From: Mesorhizobium sp. Pch-S
GTDB taxonomy: Bacteria > Pseudomonadota > Alphaproteobacteria > Rhizobiales > Rhizobiaceae
NCBI RefSeq assembly: GCF_004136315.1
Contig: NZ_CP029562.1
Location: 5,479,501 to 5,543,500, forward strand
Length of the DNA stretch: 64,000 nucleotides
Direction of reading: 5' to 3'
Position 1 is the first letter of the stretch, and each line of letters begins with the position of its first letter. The notes under the pieces are model-generated. The model saw only the letters and a list, made by a program, of their open reading frames with translations. It made no database searches and was not told where the DNA came from. A program made the position numbers and the translations under genes. This document shows, piece by piece, positions 18,845 through 28,462 of this stretch.

Positions 18845-19315
18845 ATGGCTGACATCACGCGCATTGATCAATTCGACCGCAAGATATTGGCTCTTTTGCA
18901 GGGTGATGCGCGGCTTACCAACAACGATCTGTCGGAACGCGTTAACCTCTCGGCATCGCAATGTTCCCGGCGGCGGCAGCGGCTGGAGGAGGAGGGTTAC
19001 ATCCGCAACTACCAGGCCGTGCTCGACCGCGACAGGCTGGGTTTTTCTCTGGTCAATGTGATCACCGTGACGCTTGCCACCCACAACCGAGACAATGCCC
19101 GCCGCTTCGCTGAACTGATCAAGCGGCTGCCAGAGGTGCAGGAGGCGCACGCGTTGACCGGCGAGATGGACTATATTCTCAAAGTGGTCACGCCGGACCT
19201 GAAATCATTGTCGGAATTCGTCAACAACGAGCTGCTGCCGCACGAATCTGTGCAACACGTAAAAACGGCGATCGTTCTGGAGACGCTGAAGGAGACCGGT
19301 GCGCTGCCGATCTGA
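18845..19315 (+). CDS. Lrp/AsnC-family transcriptional regulator
   Basis: A 156-residue Lrp-type protein: an N-terminal helix-turn-helix (DQFDRKILALLQGDARLTNNDLSERV and LSASQCSRRRQRLEEEG) and a RAM ligand-binding domain with the V..AHALTGEMDYILKV pattern. The start at 18845 has GAGG upstream; earlier in-frame ATGs lie in the shared control region. It is divergent from hppD with about 120 bp between them, so it probably regulates hppD, perhaps in response to tyrosine or phenylalanine. The effector is inferred only. Confidence 0.9.
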   Translation: MADITRIDQFDRKILALLQGDARLTNNDLSERVNLSASQCSRRRQRLEEEGYIRNYQAVLDRDRLGFSLVNVITVTLATHNRDNARRFAELIKRLPEVQEAHALTGEMDYILKVVTPDLKSLSEFVNNELLPHESVQHVKTAIVLETLKETGALPI

Positions 19316-19466
19316 CCCGACAGAGCCGCGAGCCGGCACTCCGACAACGGCCGTCATGTTTCTGCCGATCACTGACGAGCCGGTTATATTTCTGCCGCAC
19401 TGCGGGCAGGTATGCGCGAAGAGTTGCGCAATTACATTCCTGAAAAAGTGCGAACACTTCCCACTT

Positions 19467-20357
19467 TCATCGCTTCGATAGCAGGTTCTCGGCAACGAAA
19501 TCCACGAAGACGCGAACTTTCGGGGACAGATGGCGGCTCGACGGCCATAGCACGCGGAACGTGGTTCTTCCCGTGAGGTAGCGATCGAGCACCGCCACCA
19601 GCTTGCCACTATCGAGGTCGTCCCGCACGGTGAAATCCGGCAGGCAGGCGAGTCCGACACCTTGGCGGGCAAAGGCAAGTTGCGGCTCCAGTGCATTCGC
19701 GACCGTTGCAGGCGACAGAGGGAGGTCTACCGGTTCTCCATTGTAAACGACACGCCAGGACAGGAGTTTCCCCGACGCCAGCGATCGATACATGATGCAG
19801 CTGTGCTCGCTTAGGTCATCAGGCGTCATGGGAGTTCCGCGCCGCTCCAGATAGTCGGGCGCTCCGACGATCATCTGCCCGTAGGTGCCAATGACGCGCG
19901 ACATGAGGCGTGAATCTGAACCATCGCCCGTTCGCAGCACCGCGTCGAACCCCTCGTCGATCACATCCACCAGCCGATCCGAACAGTCCATGTCGAGCTC
20001 GATGTCGGGATAGCGCTTCTGGAATTCTGCAAGTTGCTCCATGAACGGCATGCCTGCGGACGGTAGGCTGAACTTCAGCTTGCCGCGTGGAGCATCGTGA
20101 AGCTGTGCAAGGTCGAGCTCCGCTGCTTCCATCTCCGCCGCGATCCGCCGGCACCGTTCCAGAAACAGGCGTCCTTCGGGGGTGAGTGTGATGCTGCGCG
20201 TGGAGCGGTGAAAAAGCCGCGTGCGCAGCCGTTCCTCAAGCCGCATCACCGCTTTGCTGACAGCAGAGGCAGAAAGGCCGAGACGGCGACCGGCCTCGGT
20301 GAACCCTCCGGCATCCGCTGCTTCGATAAATGCGCTCAACGCCCCGAGCTGGTCCAT
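19467..20357 (-). CDS. LysR-family transcriptional regulator
   Basis: About 296 residues if started at MDQLGALSAF (20357); an ATG four codons earlier and a longer frame to 20465 are alternatives and no start has a strong ribosome site. The helix-turn-helix is AGGFTEAGRRLGLSASAVSKAVMRLEERL, and the effector domain follows from about residue 90, ending near VFVDFVAENL. The pattern matches the CrgA-like LysR group. It is divergent from the MFS exporter at 20526 and probably controls it. Confidence 0.85.
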   Translation of the reverse strand: MDQLGALSAFIEAADAGGFTEAGRRLGLSASAVSKAVMRLEERLRTRLFHRSTRSITLTPEGRLFLERCRRIAAEMEAAELDLAQLHDAPRGKLKFSLPSAGMPFMEQLAEFQKRYPDIELDMDCSDRLVDVIDEGFDAVLRTGDGSDSRLMSRVIGTYGQMIVGAPDYLERRGTPMTPDDLSEHSCIMYRSLASGKLLSWRVVYNGEPVDLPLSPATVANALEPQLAFARQGVGLACLPDFTVRDDLDSGKLVAVLDRYLTGRTTFRVLWPSSRHLSPKVRVFVDFVAENLLSKR

Positions 20358-20525
20358 CGCCTTCGCCATGCACGACAAATATTCACAAGTGATAGGAATT
20401 GCATCCAATTTTTCCGGACTCATGAAGCGCCTATCTTGCCACGAGGAGAAGGCGAGCCGCTTCACCCGTGTCGTTCGGATGCGGAGGTGGGCGCTGTCTT
20501 GCAGAACACCAGAAGAGTTTGCTCA

Positions 20526-21734
20526 ATGACATCGACATCGAATGCTGGCGCTGCCGGTCGCGATACTTCCGCGGCATCGCCGCAAAGTCTGCCACTCGGC
20601 GGGCTGCTCGCACTCGCGACAGCCGCCTTCATTACACTTCTGACCGAAATCATGCCTGCCGGCCTGCTTTCCTCCATCGCTCAAGGTCTGAACGTGTCCG
20701 AAAGCCTCGCGGGTCAGTTCATCACCACCTACGCGGTGGGCGCGCTTGTCGCTGCCATTCCCGTTACCTTTCTGACGCAGGGGATGCGTCGTCGTCCTCT
20801 TCTGCTCACCGCAATTTCCGGCTTTGCCGTCGTCAACCTCGTCACGGCGCTGTCCGATGACTATACCATTTCAATGGTGGCCCGTTTCTTCGCGGGCGTC
20901 CTGGGCGGTATCGTCTGGTCGTTGCTGGCTGGCTATGCGGTCCGCATGTCGCCATCCCATTTGAGTGGGCGGGCGATTGCGATCTCGGGCGCTGGTGCGG
21001 CCATTGCGCTGGTGCTTGGCGTTCCGCTTGCAGCATTGCTCGGCCGGATCATCGGCTGGCAAGGTGCCTTCGGCTTGATGACCGTTCTGTCGCTGGTGCT
21101 GATCATATGGGTGATCGCTGTCGTGCCGGATTTTGCTGGCCAGACGAGGGAACAGCGTCAGTCGTTGATCGGCGTGTTTCTGACGACCGGCATTCGGGCT
21201 GTCTTGTTCGTGGTCTTCACTTTCGTCGTCGCCCACAACGTTCTTTACATCTACATCGAACCCTTGCTTCAACCCTCCGGTCTGTCGGGGAACGTGGATG
21301 TCATCCTGTTCATTTTCGGCCTAGGGTCCATCGCGGGCTTGTGGGTCGTGGGCGCTCTTGTGGATCGCCGCCTCCAATCCCTTGCCTTGGCAAGTGTCCT
21401 GACCTTCGCGGTCGCTGCTGTGCTGCTCGCCTTCTGGGGTGACGTTGCGCAGATGATCTATCCCATCGTCATCGTCTGGGGGCTGGCCGTCGGCGGCTTC
21501 GCGACGATCACGCAGACGGCTTTGTCTCGCTTCGCCGGCAATTCTGTTGACGTGGCCCAGGCCATGTACACCACCGGCTGGAACACGGCAGTTGCGGCTG
21601 GCGGTGTCGTTGGGGGCGTCATGCTTGACCGCACCGGTACAGGTGCTTTTCCCCTGATCGCCCTCGCGATTCTCGTCTTCACTTTTGTCGGAGTGCTCTT
21701 CGCAATGAACAGGGCATTGTCGCGCGCCTGCTGA
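20526..21734 (+). CDS. MFS transporter, AraJ/YdhP-like sugar or drug exporter
   Basis: About 402 residues with twelve predicted membrane helices. The start at 20526 follows AGAAGAG; the frame is open back to 20097 only as a shadow of the regulator gene. LTEIMPAGLLSSIAQGLNVSES in the first helix pair and the GRIIGWQGAFGLMTVLS block are typical of the AraJ/YdhP/NepI group of the major facilitator superfamily, which export sugars, nucleosides or drugs by proton antiport. Divergent LysR control is likely. Substrate unknown. Confidence 0.85.
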   Translation: MTSTSNAGAAGRDTSAASPQSLPLGGLLALATAAFITLLTEIMPAGLLSSIAQGLNVSESLAGQFITTYAVGALVAAIPVTFLTQGMRRRPLLLTAISGFAVVNLVTALSDDYTISMVARFFAGVLGGIVWSLLAGYAVRMSPSHLSGRAIAISGAGAAIALVLGVPLAALLGRIIGWQGAFGLMTVLSLVLIIWVIAVVPDFAGQTREQRQSLIGVFLTTGIRAVLFVVFTFVVAHNVLYIYIEPLLQPSGLSGNVDVILFIFGLGSIAGLWVVGALVDRRLQSLALASVLTFAVAAVLLAFWGDVAQMIYPIVIVWGLAVGGFATITQTALSRFAGNSVDVAQAMYTTGWNTAVAAGGVVGGVMLDRTGTGAFPLIALAILVFTFVGVLFAMNRALSRAC

Positions 21735-21880
21735 CAAACATGCGAAGACGCTCGTACACATCTGCAGGAATAGGCAATTGCTTCGGGCGTATCCCTCGGC
21801 GGCACTTGGAGCCCCCGACAGAGGATCCGTAAACCCACGTCTTGCACGGGTTGCGACCGCAAGACCATCTGGTTTGGGTG

Positions 21881-22219
21881 TCAGCCCCTCGACTGCTGCA
21901 CGGCAGCGTAGAGATTGGTGCAGCGCGTGCCCGAGCGGCAATAGGCGAAAACCGGTCCGGGCAGGGCGTCCAGAGCTTCGGCCTGGTCGTCGACATTCTG
22001 TGCGGTCATCTGGCCGCTGATGACCGGTACCCAACGGAACTCGAGCCCTGCGGCCTCGACGGCGGCCTTGATCTCGCCGGCGCTCGGCTGGCCAGGGTCC
22101 TCATTGTCGGGGCGGTTGCAGATCACGCTCTTGAAGCCGGCGGCCTTGATCGCCGCGACGTCCTCGACGCTGATCTGCGGCGAGACGGAATAGGCGTCGG
22201 AAATCTGGCGGATGTTCAT
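21881..22219 (-). CDS. TIGR01244-family sulfurtransferase/phosphatase-like protein
   Basis: A 112-residue protein with the beta-lactamase-hydrolase-like phosphatase fold (DUF442/TIGR01244). The P-loop with the catalytic cysteine is CRSGTR at about residue 94, and GFKSVICNRPDNED near residue 28 matches the family. In several proteobacteria such domains are tied to sulfide oxidation (SQR, persulfide dioxygenase); no such genes are adjacent here. It stands upstream of nothing co-directional within 100 bp. Confidence 0.85.
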   Translation of the reverse strand: MNIRQISDAYSVSPQISVEDVAAIKAAGFKSVICNRPDNEDPGQPSAGEIKAAVEAAGLEFRWVPVISGQMTAQNVDDQAEALDALPGPVFAYCRSGTRCTNLYAAVQQSRG

Positions 22220-22336
22220 GAGGTGGCTCCGGGGGCGGGATGGGATGTTTCGCCTGTCATGCCATCCCGCGCGTCGGGCTGCAACCTTCGCCTGTTGGGG
22301 CAGCGCCGATCTCCGGCCGACGCTGCCCAGGGCGAA

Positions 22337-23344
22337 CTAAGCTGCCCGTTCGCTGTCCAGCGTCGCCATCTGATGTTCGGCATAGCGCTGTCCAGCTGCC
22401 GCACCTTTGGGCGCCGCAGCCTCGATGGCGGCGATATCGCTGGCAGAAAGAGCAAGGTCGAGTGCACCGAGCGCTTCCGCCAGACGATCCCGGCGGCGGG
22501 CACCGACCAGAGGCACGATGTCGTTCCCTTGTGCCAGCACCCAGGCGATCGCGATCTGCGCGACGCTGGCACCGCGCGTTTCCGCAACCTGGCGCAGCGC
22601 ATCGACCAGCCTGAGGTTGCGATCGAGATTGTCGCCCTGGAAACGCGGGCTATGGCTGCGGAAGTCGGTTCCGACCGTGGCTCTGAACCTGTCCCAGTGG
22701 CCGCTGATCAGCCCGCGCGACAGCACGCCGTAGGCGGTTATGCCGATGCCGAGTTCGCGGCACGCGTCGAGAATGCCGTCCTCGATGCCACGCGACAGCA
22801 GCGAGTACTCGATCTGCAGGTCGGCAATCGGATGCACGGCGGCAGCGCGGCGAATTGTTTCGGAGCCTACCTCCGACAAGCCGATATGCCTGACATAGCC
22901 TGCCTTGACGAGGTCGGCGATGGCGCCGATCGTTTCCTCGATCGGTACATTCGGGTCGAGCCGTGCCGGTCGATAGATGTCGATTGCCTCGACTCCCAGT
23001 CGCTTCAGGCTGTAGGCGGCCGCAGTCTTGACCGCATTCGGCCGGGTATCGAAGCCAAGCCAACTTCCGTCAGGACCGCGCTGCGCACCGAATTTGACGC
23101 TGAGCGCTACCTTGCCGTTGCTGCGTGTGGCGAGCGCCTCAGCGATCAGCATTTCGTTGTGACCCATGCCGTAGAAATCGCCGGTGTCGAGCAGTGTGAT
23201 GCCGGCATCCAGTGCGGCGTGCAATGTCGCCAGGCTTTCCGCTCGGTCCGCCGGACCATAGAGATCCGACATGCCCATGCAGCCAAGTCCCAGGCGGGAA
23301 ACGATGGGTCCGTTCTTTCCAAGAGTATGTTCGCGCATGGCCAT
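22337..23344 (-). CDS. Aldo/keto reductase
   Basis: A 335-residue NADPH-dependent oxidoreductase with the aldo/keto reductase barrel. Catalytic residues are seen in LLDTGDFYGMGHNE (Asp and Tyr, about residues 54-59) and the Lys of VALSVKFG at about 84. YRPARLDPNVPIEETIGAI and GLSEVG..TI match the AKR11/13-like group. It is divergent from a LysR gene at 23450 that is frameshifted, so its regulation may be altered. Substrate unknown. Confidence 0.9.
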   Translation of the reverse strand: MAMREHTLGKNGPIVSRLGLGCMGMSDLYGPADRAESLATLHAALDAGITLLDTGDFYGMGHNEMLIAEALATRSNGKVALSVKFGAQRGPDGSWLGFDTRPNAVKTAAAYSLKRLGVEAIDIYRPARLDPNVPIEETIGAIADLVKAGYVRHIGLSEVGSETIRRAAAVHPIADLQIEYSLLSRGIEDGILDACRELGIGITAYGVLSRGLISGHWDRFRATVGTDFRSHSPRFQGDNLDRNLRLVDALRQVAETRGASVAQIAIAWVLAQGNDIVPLVGARRRDRLAEALGALDLALSASDIAAIEAAAPKGAAAGQRYAEHQMATLDSERAA

Positions 23345-23425
23345 TCCTTTTGCGTTGAACCGATGGTCGGGCTTGCCCGTAAAGATGGCGCATGCTGAAC
23401 TGTGCGATAAGATGACATTTTCAAA

Positions 23426-24345
23426 ATGGACTGTGCGGATTTTCGTACAATGCCGATCGACCTCAACCTGCTCGCCGCTTTTGCCGCCGTTGCCCGCCGC
23501 TGCAATTTCCGCGCAGCCGCGGTGGAACGCGGGGTGTCAGCCTCGACGCTCAGCCAACAGGTGCGTGATCTCGAGGCGGCACTCGATCTGCGGTTGCTGA
23601 ATCGCACCACGCGCAGTGTCGCGCCGACCGAAGCCGGCATGCGGCTACTCGAACGGCTGGCGCCGGCGCTCGCCGACATCACGTCGGCTGTCGATCATCT
23701 GCAATCGGACAGCGACAGCCCGGGCGGAACGCTGCGGATCAATGCCCCGCAGCCGGCGATCGATCTTGTCCTCGCGCCTCTTCTTGGGCCGTTTCTCGAT
23801 GCATTTCCCCGCATCCGGGCGGAGATCATTGCCGAAACAGCCTTCATCGACATCGTGTCAGCGGGGTTCGATGCAGGCGTGCGCTGGGGGGAAAGTCTGG
23901 CGCAAGACATGATCGCCGTCCCGCTCAGCCCGCCACAACGCTATGTCGTCGTGGCGACGCCTTCCGTGATCGCAGCGGGTCCGCCGATCCTGCAGCCGCG
24001 CGACCTGCTTGGCGTCCCTGTATTCGCACGCAGTTTCCGAGCGGAATGAAACTGCCGTGGGAATTCGAGCGTGATGGCGTGCTTGAAAAGATCGAGCCGG
24101 AGGCAAGGCTGTTGTCCAGCAACATCACATCGCAGCTGCGCGCCTGCCTCGACGGTGTCGGCTTCTGGGCGACATTCGAGGACTATGTGCGGGCGGACAT
24201 CGAGACGGGTCGTCTCGTCAGCGTGCTGGACGACTGGCTACCCATGTTTCCCGGCCCGTTTCTTTACTATCCCGGCCGCAGGCATGTGCCCGCGCCGCTG
24301 CGCGCCTTTGTTGATTTCGTCAGGCGGCAGCGACGCAGCAGCTAG
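23426..24345 (+). pseudogene. LysR-family regulator broken by a single-base frameshift
   Basis: The first part (frame of 23426, core start probably 23450, MPIDLNLLAAF) contains an intact helix-turn-helix and most of the effector domain. After LLGVP the frame reads a few unrelated residues and stops at 24049. Shifting by one base at the CCC run at 24016-24018 restores the expected sequence (CIRTQFPSGMKLPWEFERDG) and continues to 24345. So one base, most simply a C, is missing relative to the family. It is divergent from the aldo/keto reductase it presumably controlled. A sequencing error is an alternative. Confidence 0.85.
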
Positions 24346-24358
24346 CCTTGGGAGGAGG

Positions 24359-25567
24359 CTATTCGGTTGCGTGTGTTTCGCCAGAGCCACCGACGGCGAC
24401 GATGTTGAAAGGCTTCCCGGCAAGCGCGATGTCGCCTGTCTTCGCGAAACTCGTTGCATCGACCAGATGAAGTTGACTCTTCAACGGGTCGGTGACGACG
24501 ATGCGATCGCCCGCAACGGCGATGCGGGGGCGTGGATCGCTCCAGTGGCCGTCCATCGAGTAAGGCTCGGTGAGCTTCACGGACCGTGCGATCTTGCCCG
24601 CGACGATGTCGACTTGATGAAGTTGACCGTCCTCCGTGAAGGCATAGGCGAAACGCGGCCGTATCGGATCCACCGCAAAATGCACACGGCGTGTCGGCAG
24701 GTCGACCGATCGGAACAGTTCCTTGGTTGATGGGTCTATCAACAGCAGACGGTCAGAGCCGTAGTTGCCGAGGAAGTACTGCAGTCCCTTGCCGCCGAGC
24801 AGCGTTGTCGCTTTTCCATTGGGCAGGTTGATCGGGTAGGGGATATGCTCGACAGACGGACCTTGGTCACCATCGCGAACCAGCAGGAGACCGGTGGCGC
24901 AGGCGAAGGCCAGGAGTTTGCCCGACGTGGCCTCGCCGTGCAGATCCGGACACGCGTGAATGTCGCCGACCTGCTTGCCGGCGCGGTCTACGACACGGAT
25001 GCCGACCGGCAGTTCGTCGGGTTTTTCCTTGTTGGGTTCCGACAACAGCACATAGTCACCATAGACAGCAGCAACGCCGTGATGTGGCGCCTCGGTTTTC
25101 ACTTCGCGCGTACTTGCCCCGCCGTCGAGGGCGGTTTTCTCGTCAACTATGCGCGCGACACCCTCTCCGTCGAAGAAGAGAGCGAACTCGCCATCGTGCT
25201 CGACGAAATGCGACGGCTTCGCGCCGGTGATCTCGGTTCCCGTCAGTTTGGGTGCGGTGACTTCGATATCGCCATGGTCGCCATGGTCCTCGAAGACGAT
25301 GCCGCTGGATATGGCGGAAACCGCGTCGGCCTTGCCTAGAACCGCAAAGACTGTGCGGCCGCTGGCGCTGCGATACAGCGATGCCGGTCCTTTCAGCGGT
25401 AGAGTGTCGATCTTATTGCCGGTGAGGGCATCGACGACGTTGATGACCGGTTCTGCATGATCCGAGACAAACAGGCGCCATGCGGTCTTTTCCTCGGCGA
25501 AGGAGGAGGTCGTGGCCATACTCGCAGCAAGTGCGACGATCGAGGCTGCAGCCAAAAGGCGTTTCAT
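24359..25567 (-). CDS. aztD: Zinc metallochaperone AztD
   Basis: A 402-residue exported beta-propeller protein. A signal peptide covers about residues 1-24. A His/Asp-rich metal site, FEDHGDHGD, occurs at about 92, and further histidines (PSHFVEHDGE, APHHGV) and a cysteine pair (HACPDLHG, FACATG) match AztD, the periplasmic chaperone that hands zinc to the AztC binding protein, as described for Paracoccus. It is separated from aztC by about 210 bp with its own Zur-like box at 25582, so it has its own promoter. AGGAG precedes the ATG. Confidence 0.9.
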   Translation of the reverse strand: MKRLLAAASIVALAASMATTSSFAEEKTAWRLFVSDHAEPVINVVDALTGNKIDTLPLKGPASLYRSASGRTVFAVLGKADAVSAISSGIVFEDHGDHGDIEVTAPKLTGTEITGAKPSHFVEHDGEFALFFDGEGVARIVDEKTALDGGASTREVKTEAPHHGVAAVYGDYVLLSEPNKEKPDELPVGIRVVDRAGKQVGDIHACPDLHGEATSGKLLAFACATGLLLVRDGDQGPSVEHIPYPINLPNGKATTLLGGKGLQYFLGNYGSDRLLLIDPSTKELFRSVDLPTRRVHFAVDPIRPRFAYAFTEDGQLHQVDIVAGKIARSVKLTEPYSMDGHWSDPRPRIAVAGDRIVVTDPLKSQLHLVDATSFAKTGDIALAGKPFNIVAVGGSGETHATE

Positions 25568-25581
25568 GGAAGTCTCCTGTA

Positions 25582-25598
25582 ATGTTATTTAATAACAT
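25582..25598. promoter_or_regulatory. Zur-like operator upstream of aztD
   Basis: ATGTTAT-TTA-ATAACAT is a perfect 7-3-7 palindrome, ending 15 bases before the aztD start codon and next to its ribosome site. AT-rich palindromes with ATGTTAT half-sites are typical of alphaproteobacterial Zur boxes. The same arrangement with one mismatch occurs before aztA at 28463. Confidence 0.75.
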
Positions 25599-25679
25599 AT
25601 TCAGCCGAAAATGAACGGAAGGGGACGCCTTCCGCCGGGAAGTCGAAGCCGGTTGACAGATCGGCGGAAAGCAATTGTT

Positions 25680-25718
25680 CAGAGCGGAATGCGGTCGCGA
25701 ATATCGCGCTCCGCTCTG
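25680..25718. terminator. Hairpin after aztC, probable terminator
   Basis: CAGAGCGGA at 25680-25688 pairs with TCCGCTCTG at 25710-25718, with a further short GC stem inside. It lies about 60 bases past the aztC stop on the minus strand and before the aztD promoter. A clear T-run is lacking, so termination strength is uncertain. Confidence 0.5.
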
Positions 25719-25777
25719 TCTTCGTCTGTTTCAAAATCCCGATCCGAAAAACCTGCGCTTCGGTTCGAGATCATGCT

Positions 25778-26719
25778 TCAGCTGCCGAGGATGGCGCCCT
25801 TGATCTGCTTGATGTTGTTGCGCATCAGGTCGATGTAGGTGGGGGCGGGGCCGTCCGCCTTCGAGAGAGCGTCCGAATAGAGCGTGCCGCCCACCTTGAT
25901 GCCCGTCTCGACCGAGATCTGCTCGATCAGGCGTGGATTGGTGATGTTTTCGACAAAGATCGCCGCAGCCTTGTCCTGTTTCACCTGTTCGACCAACTTG
26001 GCAACATCGGCGGCCGACGGTTCGGATTCGGTTGAAAGTCCCTGTGGTGCCAGGAAGGTCAGGCCGTATTCGTGTTCGAAATAGCCGAACGCGTCATGCG
26101 AGGTGATGACGACGCGCTTTTCCTGGGGAATGGCGGCAATCGCCTCGCGCACTTCCTTGTCCAGGGCATCGAGCTTGTCGGTATAAGCGGTGGCGTTCGC
26201 CTTGTAGGTATCGCAACCGGCGCTGTCGGCATTGCAGAAGGCGTCGGCGATGTTCTTCACATAGACCTTGGCGTTCACCACAGACTGGAATGCATGCGGG
26301 TCGGTCGAGCCATGATTGTGCCCCTCATGCCCACCCTCGGCTGCTTCGGCCTCGGCGAATTCCGGCTTGAAGTCGATTGGCGTGATGCCCTTGGTCAATT
26401 CGACGATCGCTGCCTTGCTGGCGCTTGCCTCGACAAGGCGCTGCAGGAAGCCTTCGAAATGCAGGCCGTTGACGAGAACCAGCTTGGCGGACGCCATCGA
26501 GACCGCATCTGCCGGGCTCGGCTCGTAGACATGGGCGTCGCCGTCGGGGCCAACCAGCGTTGTCACATCAACACGATCACCACCGACATTCTTAGCGAAA
26601 TCACCGATGATCGAAAAGCTCGCCACGACTTTCAGCGGCTCGGCAAATGCATGCCCCGCAGTCACGGTTGTTAATGTTATAACGCTCAATATCAGGGCGC
26701 GACGGATTGATTTCAGCAT
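25778..26719 (-). CDS. aztC: Zinc ABC transporter substrate-binding protein AztC
   Basis: A 313-residue cluster A-I (ZnuA-like) solute-binding protein. The start at 26719 follows AAAGGAG; the frame is open further upstream but without support. A signal peptide (about residues 1-26) precedes the domain. Zinc ligands are expected at the His in GDAHVYEPSP, the His in DPHAFQSVVNA, the His in ITSHDAFGYF and the Asp in GTLYSDALS. A His-rich loop, EGGHEGHNHG, at about residue 137 is the flexible metal-capture loop typical of this group. Third gene of aztABC. Confidence 0.93.
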   Translation of the reverse strand: MLKSIRRALILSVITLTTVTAGHAFAEPLKVVASFSIIGDFAKNVGGDRVDVTTLVGPDGDAHVYEPSPADAVSMASAKLVLVNGLHFEGFLQRLVEASASKAAIVELTKGITPIDFKPEFAEAEAAEGGHEGHNHGSTDPHAFQSVVNAKVYVKNIADAFCNADSAGCDTYKANATAYTDKLDALDKEVREAIAAIPQEKRVVITSHDAFGYFEHEYGLTFLAPQGLSTESEPSAADVAKLVEQVKQDKAAAIFVENITNPRLIEQISVETGIKVGGTLYSDALSKADGPAPTYIDLMRNNIKQIKGAILGS

Positions 26720-26738
26720 AGCCAACTCCTTTGAACGG

Positions 26739-27614
26739 TCAGGCGGTTCTGTGGCGGTGATGGACGAGGCGCGAGCGCAGCACTCCGCGCGGTCCAGCCA
26801 GGATGGAAACGATGTAGGCAGCACCAGCCGAGAGAATGATCGCCGGGCCTGAAGGCAGTGCTGCATGATAGGACAGGAGCAGCCCGGCGGCGCAGGCGGC
26901 AAAGCCTATTGCGACGGCAAGCACGCACATCGGCCCGACGCGCTGGCTCCAGAAGCGGGCGGCCGCCGCCGGAAGGATCATCAGGCCGACTGAGAGCAGG
27001 GTGCCGAGCGCCTGGAAGCCGCCGACGAGGTTGAGCACGACCAGCCCCAGGAAGATGAAGTGCACCGGACTGCCAAGCCTGCTTACCGAGCGCAGGAACA
27101 GTGGATCGAGGCATTCGGCGACGAGCGCCCGCCAGAACAGGAAAAGCGCGGCCAGTGTCACCACGGCAATGCCGCCGATCAGGACGAGCGCCTCATTGTT
27201 GAGTGCCAGCACCGTGCCGAACAGCACATGCATCAGGTCGATGCTGGAGCCGCGGATCGAAACCATCAGGACGCCGATCGCCAGCGAGATCAGGTAGAAC
27301 GCCGCCATCGACGCATCCTCGCGCTGGATGGAGAAGCGCGAAACCGCACCAGCCCCAAGCGCGACAATGACACCGGCGATCAGTCCGCCGACCGTCATGG
27401 GCAGGATTTCAAGTCCGTAAAACAGGAAACCTGCTGCAGCACCGGGCAGGATGGCGTGCGCCATGGCATCGCCGGAAAGGCTCATGCGCCGCAGCATCAG
27501 AAAGACGCCGACCGGGCATGCGCCGAGCGACAGCATCAATGAGCCCGCCAATGCCCGCTGCATGAAAGCGAAATCGGCAAAGGGAGCGATGAAGAAGGTG
27601 TAGAGCCAGCTCAC
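26739..27614 (-). CDS. aztB: Zinc ABC transporter permease AztB
   Basis: A 291-residue ABC-3-type permease with about eight membrane helices (ZnuB/MntB family). The conserved GDAMAHAILPGAAAGF motif, the contact site for the ATPase, lies at about residue 49. Its start codon overlaps the aztA stop (bases 27611-27614, ATGA), so translation is coupled. It forms the membrane channel of the zinc importer with AztA and AztC. Confidence 0.94.
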   Translation of the reverse strand: MSWLYTFFIAPFADFAFMQRALAGSLMLSLGACPVGVFLMLRRMSLSGDAMAHAILPGAAAGFLFYGLEILPMTVGGLIAGVIVALGAGAVSRFSIQREDASMAAFYLISLAIGVLMVSIRGSSIDLMHVLFGTVLALNNEALVLIGGIAVVTLAALFLFWRALVAECLDPLFLRSVSRLGSPVHFIFLGLVVLNLVGGFQALGTLLSVGLMILPAAAARFWSQRVGPMCVLAVAIGFAACAAGLLLSYHAALPSGPAIILSAGAAYIVSILAGPRGVLRSRLVHHRHRTA

Positions 27615-28432
27615 GACGCCACCCTCCGCCTGGGGGCGTGGCTGTGATGGTCGTGATCATGGTGTGCGTGATCATGCTCATCCGCGCCGTGGTCATGACC
27701 AGCCGGTTCGCACCAGGGCGCATCGTCTTCCCAAGCTTCGTGGAACCTGCGGGCGCGCAGCATGTTTTCCGCGCTCAATGTCGCCGAAGTTGCGCCCCAG
27801 GCCACCGTGCGGCGCGCAAGCAGCAGCGTCTCGGGGAAATTCTGGCGCACCAGCTCGAGGTCGTGCGCAACGACCATCACCGTGCGATCTTCGCCGTGCC
27901 AGCGCTTGATCAAAGCGATCAGGTCACCAACGGTCTTGGCATCGATGGCGTTGAAGGGTTCATCGAGCAGGATCAGATCGGCATCCTGCACCAGAACACG
28001 GGCAAACAGGGCGCGCTGCAGCTGTCCGCCGGAAAGCGTGTCGAGCGCGCGGCCTTCAAATCCTTCGAGCCCAACGGCCATCAACGCCTTGCTTACGGAT
28101 GCACGGTCCTCTGCCGTATGTCGCCCGAGCAGGCCGCGGCGTGGCCAAAGACCCAGCGAGACCAGGTCGACGACGCGCGCTGGAAAGCTGCGGTCGAGCT
28201 CCGATTGCTGCGGCAGGTAGGCAATGCGGATGCCCGGCATCTTGACGACAGTGCCGGCCATCGGACTCAGCGCGCCGACGATACCCTTCATGAGGGTCGA
28301 CTTGCCTGAGCCGTTGGCGCCGACGACGGCGGTCAAGGAGCCCTTCTGGACTGTTCCGTTCAGGTGATGAACGGCCGGATGGCTGCCGTAGCCCAGGGTG
28401 AGGTCGCGAAACGTGAGGGCAGCTTGGCTCAT
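27611..28432 (-). CDS. aztA: Zinc ABC transporter ATP-binding protein AztA
   Basis: A 273-residue ABC ATPase. Walker A is GANGSGKST at about residue 38, the signature LSGGQLQRAL at about 141, and Walker B LILLDEPFNA at about 161. The C-terminal 30 residues are strikingly rich in histidine and aspartate (HDHGADEHDHAHHDHDHH), likely a cytoplasmic zinc-binding tail for sensing or release. First gene of the operon, 31 bases downstream of a Zur-like box. Confidence 0.94.
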   Translation of the reverse strand: MSQAALTFRDLTLGYGSHPAVHHLNGTVQKGSLTAVVGANGSGKSTLMKGIVGALSPMAGTVVKMPGIRIAYLPQQSELDRSFPARVVDLVSLGLWPRRGLLGRHTAEDRASVSKALMAVGLEGFEGRALDTLSGGQLQRALFARVLVQDADLILLDEPFNAIDAKTVGDLIALIKRWHGEDRTVMVVAHDLELVRQNFPETLLLARRTVAWGATSATLSAENMLRARRFHEAWEDDAPWCEPAGHDHGADEHDHAHHDHDHHSHAPRRRVAS

Positions 28433-28462
28433 GGTGGTCCGTACTCTTACGAGAGAGGTCGT

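Noticed and set aside
26674..26683. ATGTTATAAC resembling half of a Zur box inside aztC
   Set aside because: It lies within the signal-peptide codons and does not form the 7-3-7 palindrome seen at the other two sites; probably chance.
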